A stretch of 38,385 nt of DNA from an uncultured Clostridia bacterium (lineage in GTDB: Bacteria; Bacillota; Clostridia; Christensenellales; Borkfalkiaceae), in NCBI GenBank assembly GCA_944363045.1, contig CALVTT010000010.1, positions 1-38,385 of the forward strand, read 5' to 3'. A model generated the notes under the pieces. It was given only the letters and a program-made list of their open reading frames with translations, was not told the DNA's origin and searched no databases. Made by a program: the position numbers and the translations under genes. Positions within the stretch are counted from its first letter, which is position 1; each line of letters begins with the position of its first letter. Shown here piece by piece: positions 1 through 8,002 of this stretch.

Positions 1-3000
1 GCGGTAATACGTTCGACCGCGTCTTTCGGCTTCGAGGGCGTTCTTTCTTCCATCGCGTCGCCGATGCGCTGATAGACTTTGCCGCGGATGACGGTAAAGC
101 ACCCCTCTTTGACGTTGTAATCGGTTTCGATCGTTTCCGTCTCGCTCTCGTCTTCTGCCCGTTCGGGGGCCGTGAAGATCTCCCGCGGCAAGTTCTGCGC
201 TGCCTCTGCGATCGCTGCGCCGAGCTCCCGCCCGTCAGGTTTGACGGTGATGTCCATACCGCCGTAAAGGCCTGTCTCATAGGCAAGCGTTCCAAGCACC
301 ATCTCGGGATGGTCTACGAAGTAAGCATTGAGCCGCATCCCGTCTGCATTTTCGGCAAGACCGATCCACCGTTCTCCCGAAAGATCTTGCAGCTTTTCTT
401 CCCGCTTGCGGAAGAAGAGAATGTCGGCAACGGCTTCCGTCCCTGCCGTTGATTTGAAGGCATTGTTGGGCAGCCTGATCGCGCCGAGAAGTTCTGCACG
501 CGCTGCAACGTAGCGGCGGGCGCTCTCGTTTTGCTTATCCATCGTGCCCTTTGAGGTGATGACGGCGACGATCCCGCCCGCGCGCACCTTATCGATGGAC
601 TTGGCAAGAAAGTAGTCATGGATGCGGAAGTTGTAGCGGTTATAGGCGCTGTCAAACACACCGAAGCCGCCGAACGGCACGTTGCCCACCACGACGTCAA
701 ACATTCCGTCGGGAAAAGACGTGTCCTCGAAGCCCTTGATCTGAACGTTGACGTTGGGATATAACTTCGCGGCGATCCTGCCCGTCACGCGGTCAAGTTC
801 CACGCCGTACCGCTGCGCTCCTTCCGCGATCGCGGCGGGCATATAGGCAAAGAAATTGCCCGTACCCATTGCAGGTTCCAAGATACGGTTCCCGCCCTGC
901 ACGCCAAAACGCTGCAAAATGTCATACATTCCCTCAATGACTTCCTGCGGCGTGTAGAAGGCAGAGAGCGTGCTTGCTTTTGCCTGTTCGTAGTCCTCGG
1001 CAGACAAAAGCCCTTTAAGATCTTCGTATTCCTTTGCCCATGCGGCATTGTGGCTGTCAAACGCCTGAGGCAGCCCGCTCCATCCGACATAGCGGGAGAG
1101 TGTTGCCCTTTGGTCCTCAGTCGCCATAATGTTGTGGGCGTCCAAAAAGTTCACGAGCCTGATGGCGGCGACGTTGTTGCGGTATCTTGCTTTCGGTCCG
1201 TTTCCGCTTGCCTTCTCCGCAGCCGCGGCATTTTCTTCGTCCTGCTGCTCTATTTGTTCCTCGTAGCCATTATCGCCCTCCGGAAGCTCGTAGTTCGGGC
1301 AGAAGGCATAGAAGAACGTCGTATCGATCCCGCGCTCGTCGATCTCCACGCTCGCAACCTCTTCGCGGTTCAGGAGCTCTTCCCGCACAAGGTCTATGTG
1401 TTCGCGCACGAATACCTCATCCTCTCCGAGATCGGTATACTCTACAAGCCAAACGGTATCCAATGTTGCTTGAGTCCCCTCGGAGACGATGCTATCAACG
1501 ATGCGTTTTACTTGACGTTCAACGCCGTTCAGACTTTCACAGTATTTCTCGTGAAATTCCGCATGGATATACCATTCGTCGCTATTGACTGCTTTGACTT
1601 CCTCCCGCGCAAGCATCGCCTCTTTGATCTCATCGCAATGTGCCCGGACATACTCTTCGTCCTTTCCGAACGTGCCGAAGAAGTATGCGTACTTTCCGCT
1701 TTCCGTGTTTCGCGTGCCGAGCTGCACCATTCGCTCAACGATCTCGGCATAGTTATTCGCTTCCTGCCGTTCTTCTTTGTGGTCTTGCAGCACATAAGCG
1801 CCGCGGTCGATCATATCGCCGATCAGGCCTGTAAAAGCACCCCAAGTCAGATTTGTTTCAAATACGATCCTGCCGTTCTCGTCAAGCTCGTGCAGACGCG
1901 CCCCTTGCGAGGGGATATACTGCGCGAAATAGCCGTCCCCGGTCTCGATGCTGTACCCATACTCGTCACAGACGGCTGCCGCAAAGTCGGCCGAATCTTT
2001 GTCGCCGGAATATGCCGCCATGATACGCTGCTTTCGTACCTCGATCGCGCCGTTGACGACACGCTCGATAAGCGACGTGAGCCGCCGTGATTTTTCTTCC
2101 CCTGCTTTCCGTTTCGCCTCTTGTTTCTCGCGGTACTCCGTTATTTCGTCTTCCCCGAGATACTTCCTCTCGTCGATGAGATCTCCGATCCGATTTGCGA
2201 CTTCTTTCCACGAAAGGAAGACCTCATTTTCCCGATGCCCTATCTGACCTTCGTGCCATGCACGGATCCCTCGTCCGTCATGGTCTTCATTGTCCATATC
2301 TATTCCGTGATGGCCGCCGATGCCATATTCGTTCCGCAGAAAGGCGGCAAACTGTTTTACGGACGGGTTTGTCTGATAATACTCATAGATGCGGAATTTC
2401 CCATCTTGCATCCCGGATCCGTAAAGTAAGGTGCGTTCGATGAGCTGCTCTTTTTCCGATTTTTCTTCTGCTTCGGTAAGGTCAAACAAGGAAAGCTGAG
2501 GCTTTTTCCTGCGGCGTCTTTCCTGAATACCGGGCTCATGCTTTTCTGCTGCTTGTGCGTGTTCGTCAGCCGCTTCCGATGAAAAAGCAGCGGGATCGTC
2601 AAACGGGTTAGGCTCCGAAGCCGCGTCCACGATCGTCATGCCGTCCATAGAACGTTCCCGCGCTGCTTTATTTGCAGCCGGGAAAAACTGTTTTTCCTCT
2701 CCCTCCGGTGCGAGCACTACGGCGCGGAACTGCACGAGCTTGTCTATGTACTGCTGTCCGACGTAAACAGGAAACCCTACCATCGGTACGCGGCCTTCCG
2801 TCCCCATGCTGCGGGAGGTGAGCGTGAGCCCGATCGCGTTCGCAGCCTCCACGGCACGGTCGCCGAGGATCTCGTAAAAGTCGCCCAAACGGTCGATGAT
2901 GAAAGCGTTCGGGTATTGCCTGGCGATCGCCTGATAGCGGCGATAGCGTACCGTTTCCCCCACGTCGGGGACCTCGGGGAATTTAACTTCGAAGTTCTTC

Positions 3001-3008
3001 CAATCCAT
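1..3008 (-). CDS. Giant MutS-N-like / N6-adenine DNA methylase protein of a mobile element (C-terminus cut by window edge)
   Basis: The minus frame is open from the ATG at 3008 to the window edge, about 1002 codons with no stop. Residues about 22-100 resemble the MutS mismatch-recognition domain: LGDFYEILGD (F44, Y45, E46) and, further on, VPMVGFPVYVGQQYIDKLV. A long charged middle follows. The second half has the run RYVGWSGLPQAFD typical of large ICE/phage methylase-helicases, methylase motif I (EPAMGTGNFF, about residue 706) and motif IV as GNVPFGGFG (about 773, the NPPF equivalent). Such proteins often carry a C-terminal helicase, which would lie outside the window. Likely role, by inference: modifying or protecting element DNA during or after transfer. 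It is downstream of the rep gene with 12 bp between them and no strong SD that I can see. Confidence 0.8.
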   Translation of the reverse strand, partial: MDWKNFEVKFPEVPDVGETVRYRRYQAIARQYPNAFIIDRLGDFYEILGDRAVEAANAIGLTLTSRSMGTEGRVPMVGFPVYVGQQYIDKLVQFRAVVLAPEGEEKQFFPAANKAARERSMDGMTIVDAASEPNPFDDPAAFSSEAADEHAQAAEKHEPGIQERRRRKKPQLSLFDLTEAEEKSEKEQLIERTLLYGSGMQDGKFRIYEYYQTNPSVKQFAAFLRNEYGIGGHHGIDMDNEDHDGRGIRAWHEGQIGHRENEVFLSWKEVANRIGDLIDERKYLGEDEITEYREKQEAKRKAGEEKSRRLTSLIERVVNGAIEVRKQRIMAAYSGDKDSADFAAAVCDEYGYSIETGDGYFAQYIPSQGARLHELDENGRIVFETNLTWGAFTGLIGDMIDRGAYVLQDHKEERQEANNYAEIVERMVQLGTRNTESGKYAYFFGTFGKDEEYVRAHCDEIKEAMLAREEVKAVNSDEWYIHAEFHEKYCESLNGVERQVKRIVDSIVSEGTQATLDTVWLVEYTDLGEDEVFVREHIDLVREELLNREEVASVEIDERGIDTTFFYAFCPNYELPEGDNGYEEQIEQQDEENAAAAEKASGNGPKARYRNNVAAIRLVNFLDAHNIMATEDQRATLSRYVGWSGLPQAFDSHNAAWAKEYEDLKGLLSAEDYEQAKASTLSAFYTPQEVIEGMYDILQRFGVQGGNRILEPAMGTGNFFAYMPAAIAEGAQRYGVELDRVTGRIAAKLYPNVNVQIKGFEDTSFPDGMFDVVVGNVPFGGFGVFDSAYNRYNFRIHDYFLAKSIDKVRAGGIVAVITSKGTMDKQNESARRYVAARAELLGAIRLPNNAFKSTAGTEAVADILFFRKREEKLQDLSGERWIGLAENADGMRLNAYFVDHPEMVLGTLAYETGLYGGMDITVKPDGRELGAAIAEAAQNLPREIFTAPERAEDESETETIETDYNVKEGCFTVIRGKVYQRIGDAMEERTPSKPKDAVERIT

Positions 3009-3020
3009 AATTTTCCTCGT

Positions 3021-3929
3021 TTATCGTTTCAATTCGCAGATGTCGTACCATCCGCCCGCGATTGCTTTATTGACAGATCTTATCTTTCCGGCCTCATCGT
3101 CTTCGTAATACTCATTCAGGCGGCATATGATGTCGATGAGTTTATCGTTAGGGATCAGATGCTTGTTGAGATAAGAGTTACGCAGAAATTGTTTTAGAAC
3201 ATCTTTCAGCTCATCGCTTACCCCCATCTCGTCCATAACTTCTTCATGGCTTTTTAATATCCCAAACACACGGTCGTTTTTTATGACCTTCCCTTTCCAC
3301 TTTTTTGTGGTCTCTTTTCGTTTTCTGCACTCGTTGCACCAAGCGTAAAATATCGCTTCCTGTAAAGGGTCGCATAGGTCGCAGGAGCCTTCTCCCCATC
3401 TCAATAGGTCTTCGTCGGACATCTTCTCAAATTCCATGCGCGCTGTTTCTTTTTCTTTATATATTTCTTTTTCTTTCTTTCTTTCTTTCTTAATATAACC
3501 TGTACTTATAGCTGTATTTATAATATAATGTGGGGGGAGGGGGGGTAGCTCATTTTGAGCCGGGGGTAGCTCATTTTGAGCTACCGGGTAGCTCATTTTG
3601 AGCCACCCCCCACCCCCCGGTAGCTCATTTTGAGCTACGCGGTCAAAAATGGTCTGTGAAACACAATAACCATCTGTTCCTCCGCATTGACGGTTCTTTG
3701 GATTCTTGTAGATCAAACCTTCTTTCTCGAGCTGAAAAAGGCATCTTTTTACTGTAGCGAGCGATGCACCGGTAAACTCCATTAAGTACGACAAACTTCC
3801 CTTAAAAGTACTTTTTCCGTCCTGACTAAAAGAGTAAATAACGGCGAATGTCGTTAAGTTATTTCCGCTCAAATGCAGATCGTTGATCATCCATCCAAAG
3901 ACGGTATAATAATTTTCATTCTTTATCAT
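3021..3929 (-). CDS. Replication initiator-like winged-helix protein with iterons inside its gene
   Basis: 302 aa from the ATG at 3929. The open frame runs on to 4211, but that extension overlaps the neighbouring Cys-rich gene in another frame and is basic, low-quality sequence, so I reject it. The N-terminal 75 residues (YYTVFGWMINDLHL...ASLATVKRCLFQLEKEGLIYK) are a helix-turn-helix domain like those of RepA_N/HTH_36 replication proteins. The middle is low complexity (VAQNELP repeats, then a Lys/Glu run) because the gene carries four DNA repeats and an AT-rich tract there. The C-terminus contains CDLC and CNEC cysteine pairs and is predicted helical. It lies directly after the parA/RHH module, the usual place for a plasmid-type rep gene. 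Function is inferred from the domain and context. Confidence 0.7.
   Translation of the reverse strand: MIKNENYYTVFGWMINDLHLSGNNLTTFAVIYSFSQDGKSTFKGSLSYLMEFTGASLATVKRCLFQLEKEGLIYKNPKNRQCGGTDGYCVSQTIFDRVAQNELPGGGGWLKMSYPVAQNELPPAQNELPPLPPHYIINTAISTGYIKKERKKEKEIYKEKETARMEFEKMSDEDLLRWGEGSCDLCDPLQEAIFYAWCNECRKRKETTKKWKGKVIKNDRVFGILKSHEEVMDEMGVSDELKDVLKQFLRNSYLNKHLIPNDKLIDIICRLNEYYEDDEAGKIRSVNKAIAGGWYDICELKR
3437..3531. other. AT-rich tract beside the iterons, candidate DNA-unwinding element
   Basis: The plus strand is a long T/C stretch (repeats of TTTC) followed by an A+T run (TTAATATAACC, TTATAATATAATG), immediately next to the repeat cluster. Encoded residues are mostly Lys, Glu and Ile, so composition appears set by DNA function. 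Iteron origins commonly pair repeats with such a tract; the role here is inferred. Confidence 0.5.
3542..3638. repeat. Four iteron-like repeats inside the rep coding region
   Basis: The core GGTAGCTCATTTTGAGC occurs at 3544-3560, 3565-3581, 3587-3603 and 3619-3635. Copies 2 and 4 extend to a perfect inverted repeat, GTAGCTCA-TTT-TGAGCTAC. Start-to-start spacings are 21, 22 and 32 bp, close to two, two and three helical turns. Because 22 and 32 are not multiples of 3, the third copy is read in a different frame (LKMSYP) from the others (AQNELP), so conservation is at the DNA level. G-runs separate the copies. This fits a replication origin embedded in a rep gene, as known for RepA_N plasmids. 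Confidence 0.75.
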
Positions 3930-3945
3930 TTTCTCATCCCCGTTC

Positions 3946-3967
3946 TGTCCGTACAAATGTCCGTACA
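3946..3967. promoter_or_regulatory. Dispersed site 1: direct repeat of TGTCCGTAC half-sites
   Basis: Two TGTCCGTACA copies 12 bp apart in the same orientation, 17 bp upstream of the rep start. One of eight related sites in the element. Confidence 0.65.
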
Positions 3968-3972
3968 GATTG

Positions 3973-4236
3973 TTAATCAAAGCGCGCGACGAATTTCCCG
4001 CAGGCTGCTGTTTTCTTGCGCACCGTCGCATCGGGAGAACACGTCCAAATATCGCACTTGTGCCTGATCCGCTTTCCGGACTTGGACAAATATTCCACGC
4101 AATGGGCGCAATGAAAGCAGCTCTTTCCCTCAAGCGTGCCATTGATGTCCTGCATCGTCTGATATTTCCTTCCGTGCTGTCCCATTTCATCCACGGGGAC
4201 TTCGCCTCCAAATATATCGAGTTGTAAATAATCCAT
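3973..4236 (-). CDS. Small Cys-rich (zinc-binding-like) protein of unknown function
   Basis: 87 aa from the ATG at 4236, chosen because AAGGGG lies 6 nt upstream; an ATG eight codons earlier has no such site. The sequence begins MDYLQLDIFGGEVPVDE and then has CFHCAHC, followed by CDIWTC and a final ACGKF, a pattern suited to binding one or two zinc ions. No transmembrane segment. It sits between the RHH partition gene and rep, with a dispersed palindrome on each side, so it is probably part of the replication/partition operon. I do not recognise a named family; a small DNA-associated accessory protein is a guess. Confidence 0.65.
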   Translation of the reverse strand: MDYLQLDIFGGEVPVDEMGQHGRKYQTMQDINGTLEGKSCFHCAHCVEYLSKSGKRIRHKCDIWTCSPDATVRKKTAACGKFVARFD

Positions 4237-4267
4237 TTGCGGCCCCTTTTTTAGATGCATATTAAAA

Positions 4268-4297
4268 TTCGTGTCCGTACAAATGTACGGACACGAA
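4268..4297. promoter_or_regulatory. Dispersed site 2: longest inverted repeat of the set
   Basis: Perfect 13-bp arms TTCGTGTCCGTAC (4268-4280) and GTACGGACACGAA (4285-4297) around AAAT. It lies between the RHH gene stop and the Cys-rich gene start, 31 bp upstream of that start. No T-run on either side, so it is not an obvious terminator. Confidence 0.7.
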
Positions 4298-4305
4298 CGT
4301 GTATG

Positions 4306-4542
4306 TCAGGGTTCTTCAGTTTCGCGGACTTGCTCTTCCATGAAGCGCCGCAGCTCGGATGACGCCGAGACGCCCTTTCGTTGACAATCTTCAACGAATG
4401 TCCGCCACAGATCCTCATTGACACGGAGGTCAACTTTCATCGTTTTCTTTGTGGATTCCACAGGGATGACGCTCGACGTGATCAACGCCCGCGTCGTGCC
4501 TTGCGTGCTGCCTGCTCTCGCTTTGAAGTTACCGAGTGCCAT
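4306..4542 (-). CDS. Ribbon-helix-helix partition/repressor protein (ParG/omega-like ParB partner)
   Basis: 78 aa, ATG at 4542 with GGAGG 7 nt upstream, overlapping the parA stop by 14 nt. A flexible basic N-terminal tail (residues 1-33, Ser/Thr/Arg rich) precedes a short ribbon-helix-helix fold: KKTMKVDLRVNEDLW is the strand, FVEDCQRKG helix A and SASSELRRFMEEQV helix B. Small RHH proteins encoded just after a ParA gene act as centromere-binding proteins and often also repress their own and other element promoters (ParG, omega). Such proteins bind short repeats in direct and inverted orientation, which matches the eight TGTCCGTAC sites here; that pairing is my inference. Confidence 0.75.
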   Translation of the reverse strand: MALGNFKARAGSTQGTTRALITSSVIPVESTKKTMKVDLRVNEDLWRTFVEDCQRKGVSASSELRRFMEEQVRETEEP

Positions 4543-5320
4543 CTTCTTCCTCCAATTCCAAAGTCTTTAAGATCTCGTCGCAGAGATGTTCATAGTCTTG
4601 TGCAACGCCCGAGTTGGGTGCGTATTCCAAGATGCTCTTGCCGTAAGAGGGCGCGTCTGCCGCTGCGACGCCGACGCGGATCTCCGAGTGAAACACTCTT
4701 CCTCCGCGCTCCTCGGCGATGCTGCGGACGTATTCTACGGCCTCCCGCGTGCTTCTGCGGCGAGGGTCTGCCATCGTCACCACATAGCCGAGCACGCCGA
4801 TCTCCGGCTTGTCCCGTTGGATCTCCGTCACGCTGTCGAGCAAAAGGTCGATGCCTTTGAACGAGTTGAACTCCGGCTTGAATGGGATGAGGATATAGTC
4901 GCTTGCCACGATAACGTTGATCGTCGTGATGGACAGCGACGGGTTGCTGTCGATAATGATATAGTCGTAAAGGTCGCGGTACTTCCGAAGCGCCCTATCG
5001 AGGAAACGCTCTCTTCCATACTTCGGCGCAAGCCGCGTATTGGCTTCTTCGAGGCCGATGTCCGAGGTAATGATGGAGAGATTGTGCGAAATTACCGTCT
5101 CCTGTGCCATAATGCCCTTATCAAGGCCGAGGAGGCGCAGTGCTTCGGGATAATCGGGATGCGCGTCCTCAAGGCCGTAGCTTGTCGTAAGATGCCCCTG
5201 CGGATCGAAGTCCACGAGCAGCACTTTCTTCCCGCGGCGGGCGAACCCGTCTGCCAATGCCATTGCGGTCGTCGTCTTGGCAACGCCGCCCTTCTGATTT
5301 ACCAACGATATGATCTTCAT
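4529..5320 (-). CDS. parA: ParA-family partition ATPase
   Basis: 263 aa. Deviant Walker A KGGVAKTTT at residues 10-18 with the signature lysine, Walker A' LLVDFDPQG near 35-43, and a Walker B-like segment YIIIDSNPSL. Length is typical of type Ia/Ib ParA without an N-terminal HTH, so autoregulation would fall to the RHH partner that overlaps its 3' end. The protein would drive positioning or segregation of the element when it is extrachromosomal. SD GGGAG 9 nt before the ATG; dispersed site 3 lies 21 bp upstream of the start. Confidence 0.92.
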   Translation of the reverse strand: MKIISLVNQKGGVAKTTTAMALADGFARRGKKVLLVDFDPQGHLTTSYGLEDAHPDYPEALRLLGLDKGIMAQETVISHNLSIITSDIGLEEANTRLAPKYGRERFLDRALRKYRDLYDYIIIDSNPSLSITTINVIVASDYILIPFKPEFNSFKGIDLLLDSVTEIQRDKPEIGVLGYVVTMADPRRRSTREAVEYVRSIAEERGGRVFHSEIRVGVAAADAPSYGKSILEYAPNSGVAQDYEHLCDEILKTLELEEEDGTR

Positions 5321-5341
5321 TTTGTCACTCCCTTTTGCTTT

Positions 5342-5362
5342 CGTCCGTACAATGTACGGACG
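5342..5362. promoter_or_regulatory. Dispersed site 3: palindrome upstream of parA
   Basis: CGTCCGTAC-AAT-GTACGGACG, 9-bp perfect arms with a 3-bp spacer, between the DUF2786 gene stop and the parA SD. Confidence 0.7.
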
Positions 5363-5371
5363 GTTTTAATG

Positions 5372-5917
5372 TTACTGCCTTTTGCTCGCTGCGCTTTGTT
5401 CTGTGATCTGCCGGAGCGGCGTTTCGTCCGACATCCCTTTCATAAGCGCTACCATTTTCATCGCCATTTCTTTACTTAAACTTTTCGGCTCTTCGCCTTC
5501 TTTAAGGCGGCCAAACAGCTCATGCTTTTGGATGAAAGTGTCGAAGAAAAATTCCTCTTCGCGCTTGTACAGCCTCTTGTAAAAATCGAATAGAAATTCG
5601 ATCTCGATTTTCTGCGCGACTGTGGCTCTGCATCCTATCCACCTCTTGCGACGACCGTTCCTGACATGATCTGAACGTATGTAGATATTTGACTTGCTGT
5701 CAAGGATCTTGTAGATGATTTGCATCAAAAGACGGCGCTCCCTTATTCCGGAGATGTTAAATAAGCACTCAATGGCTGTTTCTTCGTCAAGCTCATCTTC
5801 CGTGATCCCGTTCTTTTGCATCAGCGCCTCAAGCTTCTTGCGGGCATTGATCTTTTCACCGCCGACGCCTTTTTCCGCAAGCGCTTTTAACTTGCGCAGT
5901 AAATCTTTCTTGTTCAT
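5372..5917 (-). CDS. DUF2786-type protein
   Basis: 181 aa. The N-terminal 45 residues (MNKKDLLRKLKALAEKGVGGEKINARKK..ALMQKNGITEDEL) match the DUF2786 pattern found in phage and ICE proteins. The remainder is helical and rich in Lys, Arg and Glu (FDFYKRLYKREEEFFFDTFI), without catalytic motifs I recognise. It is 3 bp from the next upstream gene (5921) in the same minus-strand series. DUF2786 proteins have no settled function; DNA association is often suspected. SD GAGGTG lies just before the ATG. Confidence 0.7.
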   Translation of the reverse strand: MNKKDLLRKLKALAEKGVGGEKINARKKLEALMQKNGITEDELDEETAIECLFNISGIRERRLLMQIIYKILDSKSNIYIRSDHVRNGRRKRWIGCRATVAQKIEIEFLFDFYKRLYKREEEFFFDTFIQKHELFGRLKEGEEPKSLSKEMAMKMVALMKGMSDETPLRQITEQSAASKRQ

Positions 5918-5920
5918 CTT

Positions 5921-6238
5921 TCACCTCTGCAACGGCAACGTCGCTGCATTGATCGCCTCTATGGTGATCTCATTTAGTCTGCTGACCATCTTGAACGTTA
6001 CGTCATCAGCAAACTCACTAAGGAAGTTCGCTTCGATGCGTTTTGCTGTGGTCTCGATCTCCTGCTTCAATCTGTTGCGTAGCTCGATGGTCTCGGTCTT
6101 GAGTTCCTCAAACCTCGCAATGATGTCTTGCTTCGCAAGCAAACTGCAATGATTTCGACCTTCATACGGACACCCATCGCAGATCGCAACACCATCGCCG
6201 CAGGATCTCAACGCATTCAGGATCTGTTCGTCTGTCAT
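5921..6238 (-). CDS. Small phage/ICE protein with Cys motif and coiled coil
   Basis: 105 aa. The N-terminal third has the pattern MTDEQILNALRSC..CDGCPYEGRNHC, resembling short phage proteins that begin MTDxEIIKALExC..CDxCPY and then run into a coiled coil. Residues about 35-90 form a heptad-like helix (IIARFEELKTETIELRNRLKQ). The four cysteines could bind one metal ion. No known function. It is spaced 18 bp from the YopX gene upstream. Only this N-terminal pattern supports the family assignment. Confidence 0.6.
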   Translation of the reverse strand: MTDEQILNALRSCGDGVAICDGCPYEGRNHCSLLAKQDIIARFEELKTETIELRNRLKQEIETTAKRIEANFLSEFADDVTFKMVSRLNEITIEAINAATLPLQR

Positions 6239-6256
6239 CTTCTCTACTCCGCTCTA

Positions 6257-6661
6257 TCAGTCCGCAGCCATATGAAGAAGCTTGGGATCGTCGAACTTGT
6301 TGCCGAGGATTTTCGCTATTCCTTCTTCGCAAATCAGCTGTAGCCCATTGCAATCAAAATCATGGTCGCCGATATCAAACGCAGGATAGTTTCCGCTGAA
6401 GCCGCCATACCTAACATACGCGCGCATTTTTTGCTGAAAGTCGGGCTCGACATACTCGATAATATCGCCCTCGAAGATTTTGTTGCCGTTTTTGTCCTCT
6501 AACCCTGTATATTGCCCAACGGTTTCAGGGTCCACTTCAAAGTCAACGAGCTCGTTTACAACCAACTCGTAGATATAATATCTATCGGCAGCCACAACAA
6601 GGCTTCCTTCGATCCACTTGCCGTTATCCTTCCGTTTCCCACGGAATAAAATTTCTCTCAT
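6257..6661 (-). CDS. YopX family protein
   Basis: 134 aa starting MREILFRGKRKDNGKWIEGSL and including VGQYTGLEDKNGNKIFEGDIIEY, the hallmark of the YopX family found in Firmicutes prophages and mobile elements (named for SPbeta YopX). Length is normal for the family. Function is unknown. SD GGAAGGA lies 6 nt upstream of the ATG. It stands in the element's accessory block and indicates phage-like ancestry for part of the region. Confidence 0.88.
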   Translation of the reverse strand: MREILFRGKRKDNGKWIEGSLVVAADRYYIYELVVNELVDFEVDPETVGQYTGLEDKNGNKIFEGDIIEYVEPDFQQKMRAYVRYGGFSGNYPAFDIGDHDFDCNGLQLICEEGIAKILGNKFDDPKLLHMAAD

Positions 6662-6735
6662 TGTGTCCTTCCTTAAGAACTGTCTATATTACATCGTAAT
6701 CACTTTTGAGCGAAATGCGCTGCAAATAAAATTCG

Positions 6736-6921
6736 TTATACGTCCGAGCCGTTACCACCATCGTCCCTTTTCGCTTCTCCGGCGTCTGAAATATGGCGAT
6801 AGTACCTTTCCATTTGCTCGTCCGCGCGCGATGCGAGGACGAACGAACAGTAGACGCATAAGGTTATTGTGATAAAGAACAGAACACCCAAGACGATCAG
6901 GATGATTTCCCACCATTGCAT
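6736..6921 (-). CDS. Small single-pass membrane protein
   Basis: 61 aa from the ATG at 6921 (AAGGAG 8 nt upstream). An open frame extends further upstream but lacks an SD and overlaps the secreted Cys-rich gene. Residues 5-28 (EIILIVLGVLFFITITLCVYC) form one transmembrane helix, followed by a charged tail likely in the cytoplasm. Its start overlaps the 3' end of the 6897-7964 gene by 25 nt, so the two are probably translated together. No family recognised. Confidence 0.65.
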   Translation of the reverse strand: MQWWEIILIVLGVLFFITITLCVYCSFVLASRADEQMERYYRHISDAGEAKRDDGGNGSDV

Positions 6922-7964
6922 TTTTGGTTCTCCTTCTTTTTCGCGCAGCCGATCACGATGAGCGCAACAATACCAAGCAAGATGACGACCCCCTCTGCGA
7001 TCATGACGATCGGGATCCATTGGGGTATTTCTTCATGTTGTAACGACGAAGGCATCGTAGTTTTTCCATACATCCATCCGCAGCGATCGCATTTATAGAT
7101 CTGCTCTCCCGGCACACCCTCCGCAGGAAGTCGTTCATAAATACAAGTATAGCTATGTCCGAACGGAGATTCTTCCTCCGAATATGTGTATGCACATTTT
7201 GCGCATTTTTCCGTTCTAACGCCGCTTTCCAAACACGTTGCCGTGGTTGTAGTTAGGAGCTCGTGGGTACTCTCAACAGTCGTGTCGCCGCATACAACAC
7301 ACGTTACTTGTCGATCGGGGCAGTATCCTTCTTCCGCTGCGATCTCTTCAACTTCGACTTGCGAATGCACTTTGTAGTAGCCGGCATGCCCATGCCCGCT
7401 TTGACTCGTCGGGTTGAAGCAATAGCAGTAATACAGGCAGCTGTCGGCATCCCGAAGTTCTTTCGTACAGGATCCGAACTCATACGGCTCTCCGCATATC
7501 GGACAAATCGTATCATCGAAAACGGAGCCCATAATAGATACTTCTTCTAAGTTATCTTGTTTACTTGTTTCTTCGCCTTCCGTCTCATTTTCAGCATTCA
7601 CCGAGTTATTTCCTGTGTACTGCTCAGAGGCATTGCCGAGTGCCTCTTTCAAAACTCTTCCGCATACTGTGCAAGTCTGCGGCGTTGTGTACGTTGCAGC
7701 CGGACCCGGGGTATGCTCTAATACCGCGTCCGGAACGCCGATGACTTTTTCATAGTTCTTTCCACATATTGAACATTCATGCCAGTGCATGGTCTCATCT
7801 GATGACCATCCCTCCGATCGTTCATGACCGCCGATGCAAGTCTGTTCAGATTTGATCTCAGCGGCGTTTACCGTGAGCTTTGTCTGATCTTTCGCAATTC
7901 CCGCTGCACACGTTGCAAACGCCAACACGCCGATCACAATAGCCATAATACTCTTTGCCTTCAT
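6897..7964 (-). CDS. Exported, membrane-anchored protein with repeated CxxC modules
   Basis: 355 aa from the ATG at 7964, chosen for AGGGAG 8 nt upstream rather than the ATG at 7988. Residues 2-25 are a signal or anchor segment (MKAKSIMAIVIGVLAFATCAAG). The body has at least six Cys-x2-Cys modules: CSICG, CTVCG, CPICG, CVVCG, CAKCA and CDRCG, several followed by Tyr/Lys turns. The module around TYTTPQTCTVCGRVLKEALG resembles repeats seen in clostridial surface proteins. A C-terminal helix (WIPIVMIAEGVVILLGIVALIVIG) and KKK stop-transfer run anchor it. It would present zinc-ribbon-like knobs outside the cell. Function unknown; surface exclusion or adhesion are only possibilities. Confidence 0.75.
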   Translation of the reverse strand: MKAKSIMAIVIGVLAFATCAAGIAKDQTKLTVNAAEIKSEQTCIGGHERSEGWSSDETMHWHECSICGKNYEKVIGVPDAVLEHTPGPAATYTTPQTCTVCGRVLKEALGNASEQYTGNNSVNAENETEGEETSKQDNLEEVSIMGSVFDDTICPICGEPYEFGSCTKELRDADSCLYYCYCFNPTSQSGHGHAGYYKVHSQVEVEEIAAEEGYCPDRQVTCVVCGDTTVESTHELLTTTTATCLESGVRTEKCAKCAYTYSEEESPFGHSYTCIYERLPAEGVPGEQIYKCDRCGWMYGKTTMPSSLQHEEIPQWIPIVMIAEGVVILLGIVALIVIGCAKKKENQKCNGGKSS

Positions 7965-8002
7965 AACACACTCCCTATGTCTCATCAAAGGCTGATGAGT
8001 TG

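Noticed and set aside
1050..2090. A 346-codon plus-strand open frame opposite the methylase gene
   Set aside because: The minus frame is continuous with recognisable domains; the plus frame has no SD and no domain.
3930..4211. A 94-codon upstream extension of the rep gene
   Set aside because: It overlaps the Cys-rich gene in another frame, lacks an SD and reads as basic low-quality sequence.
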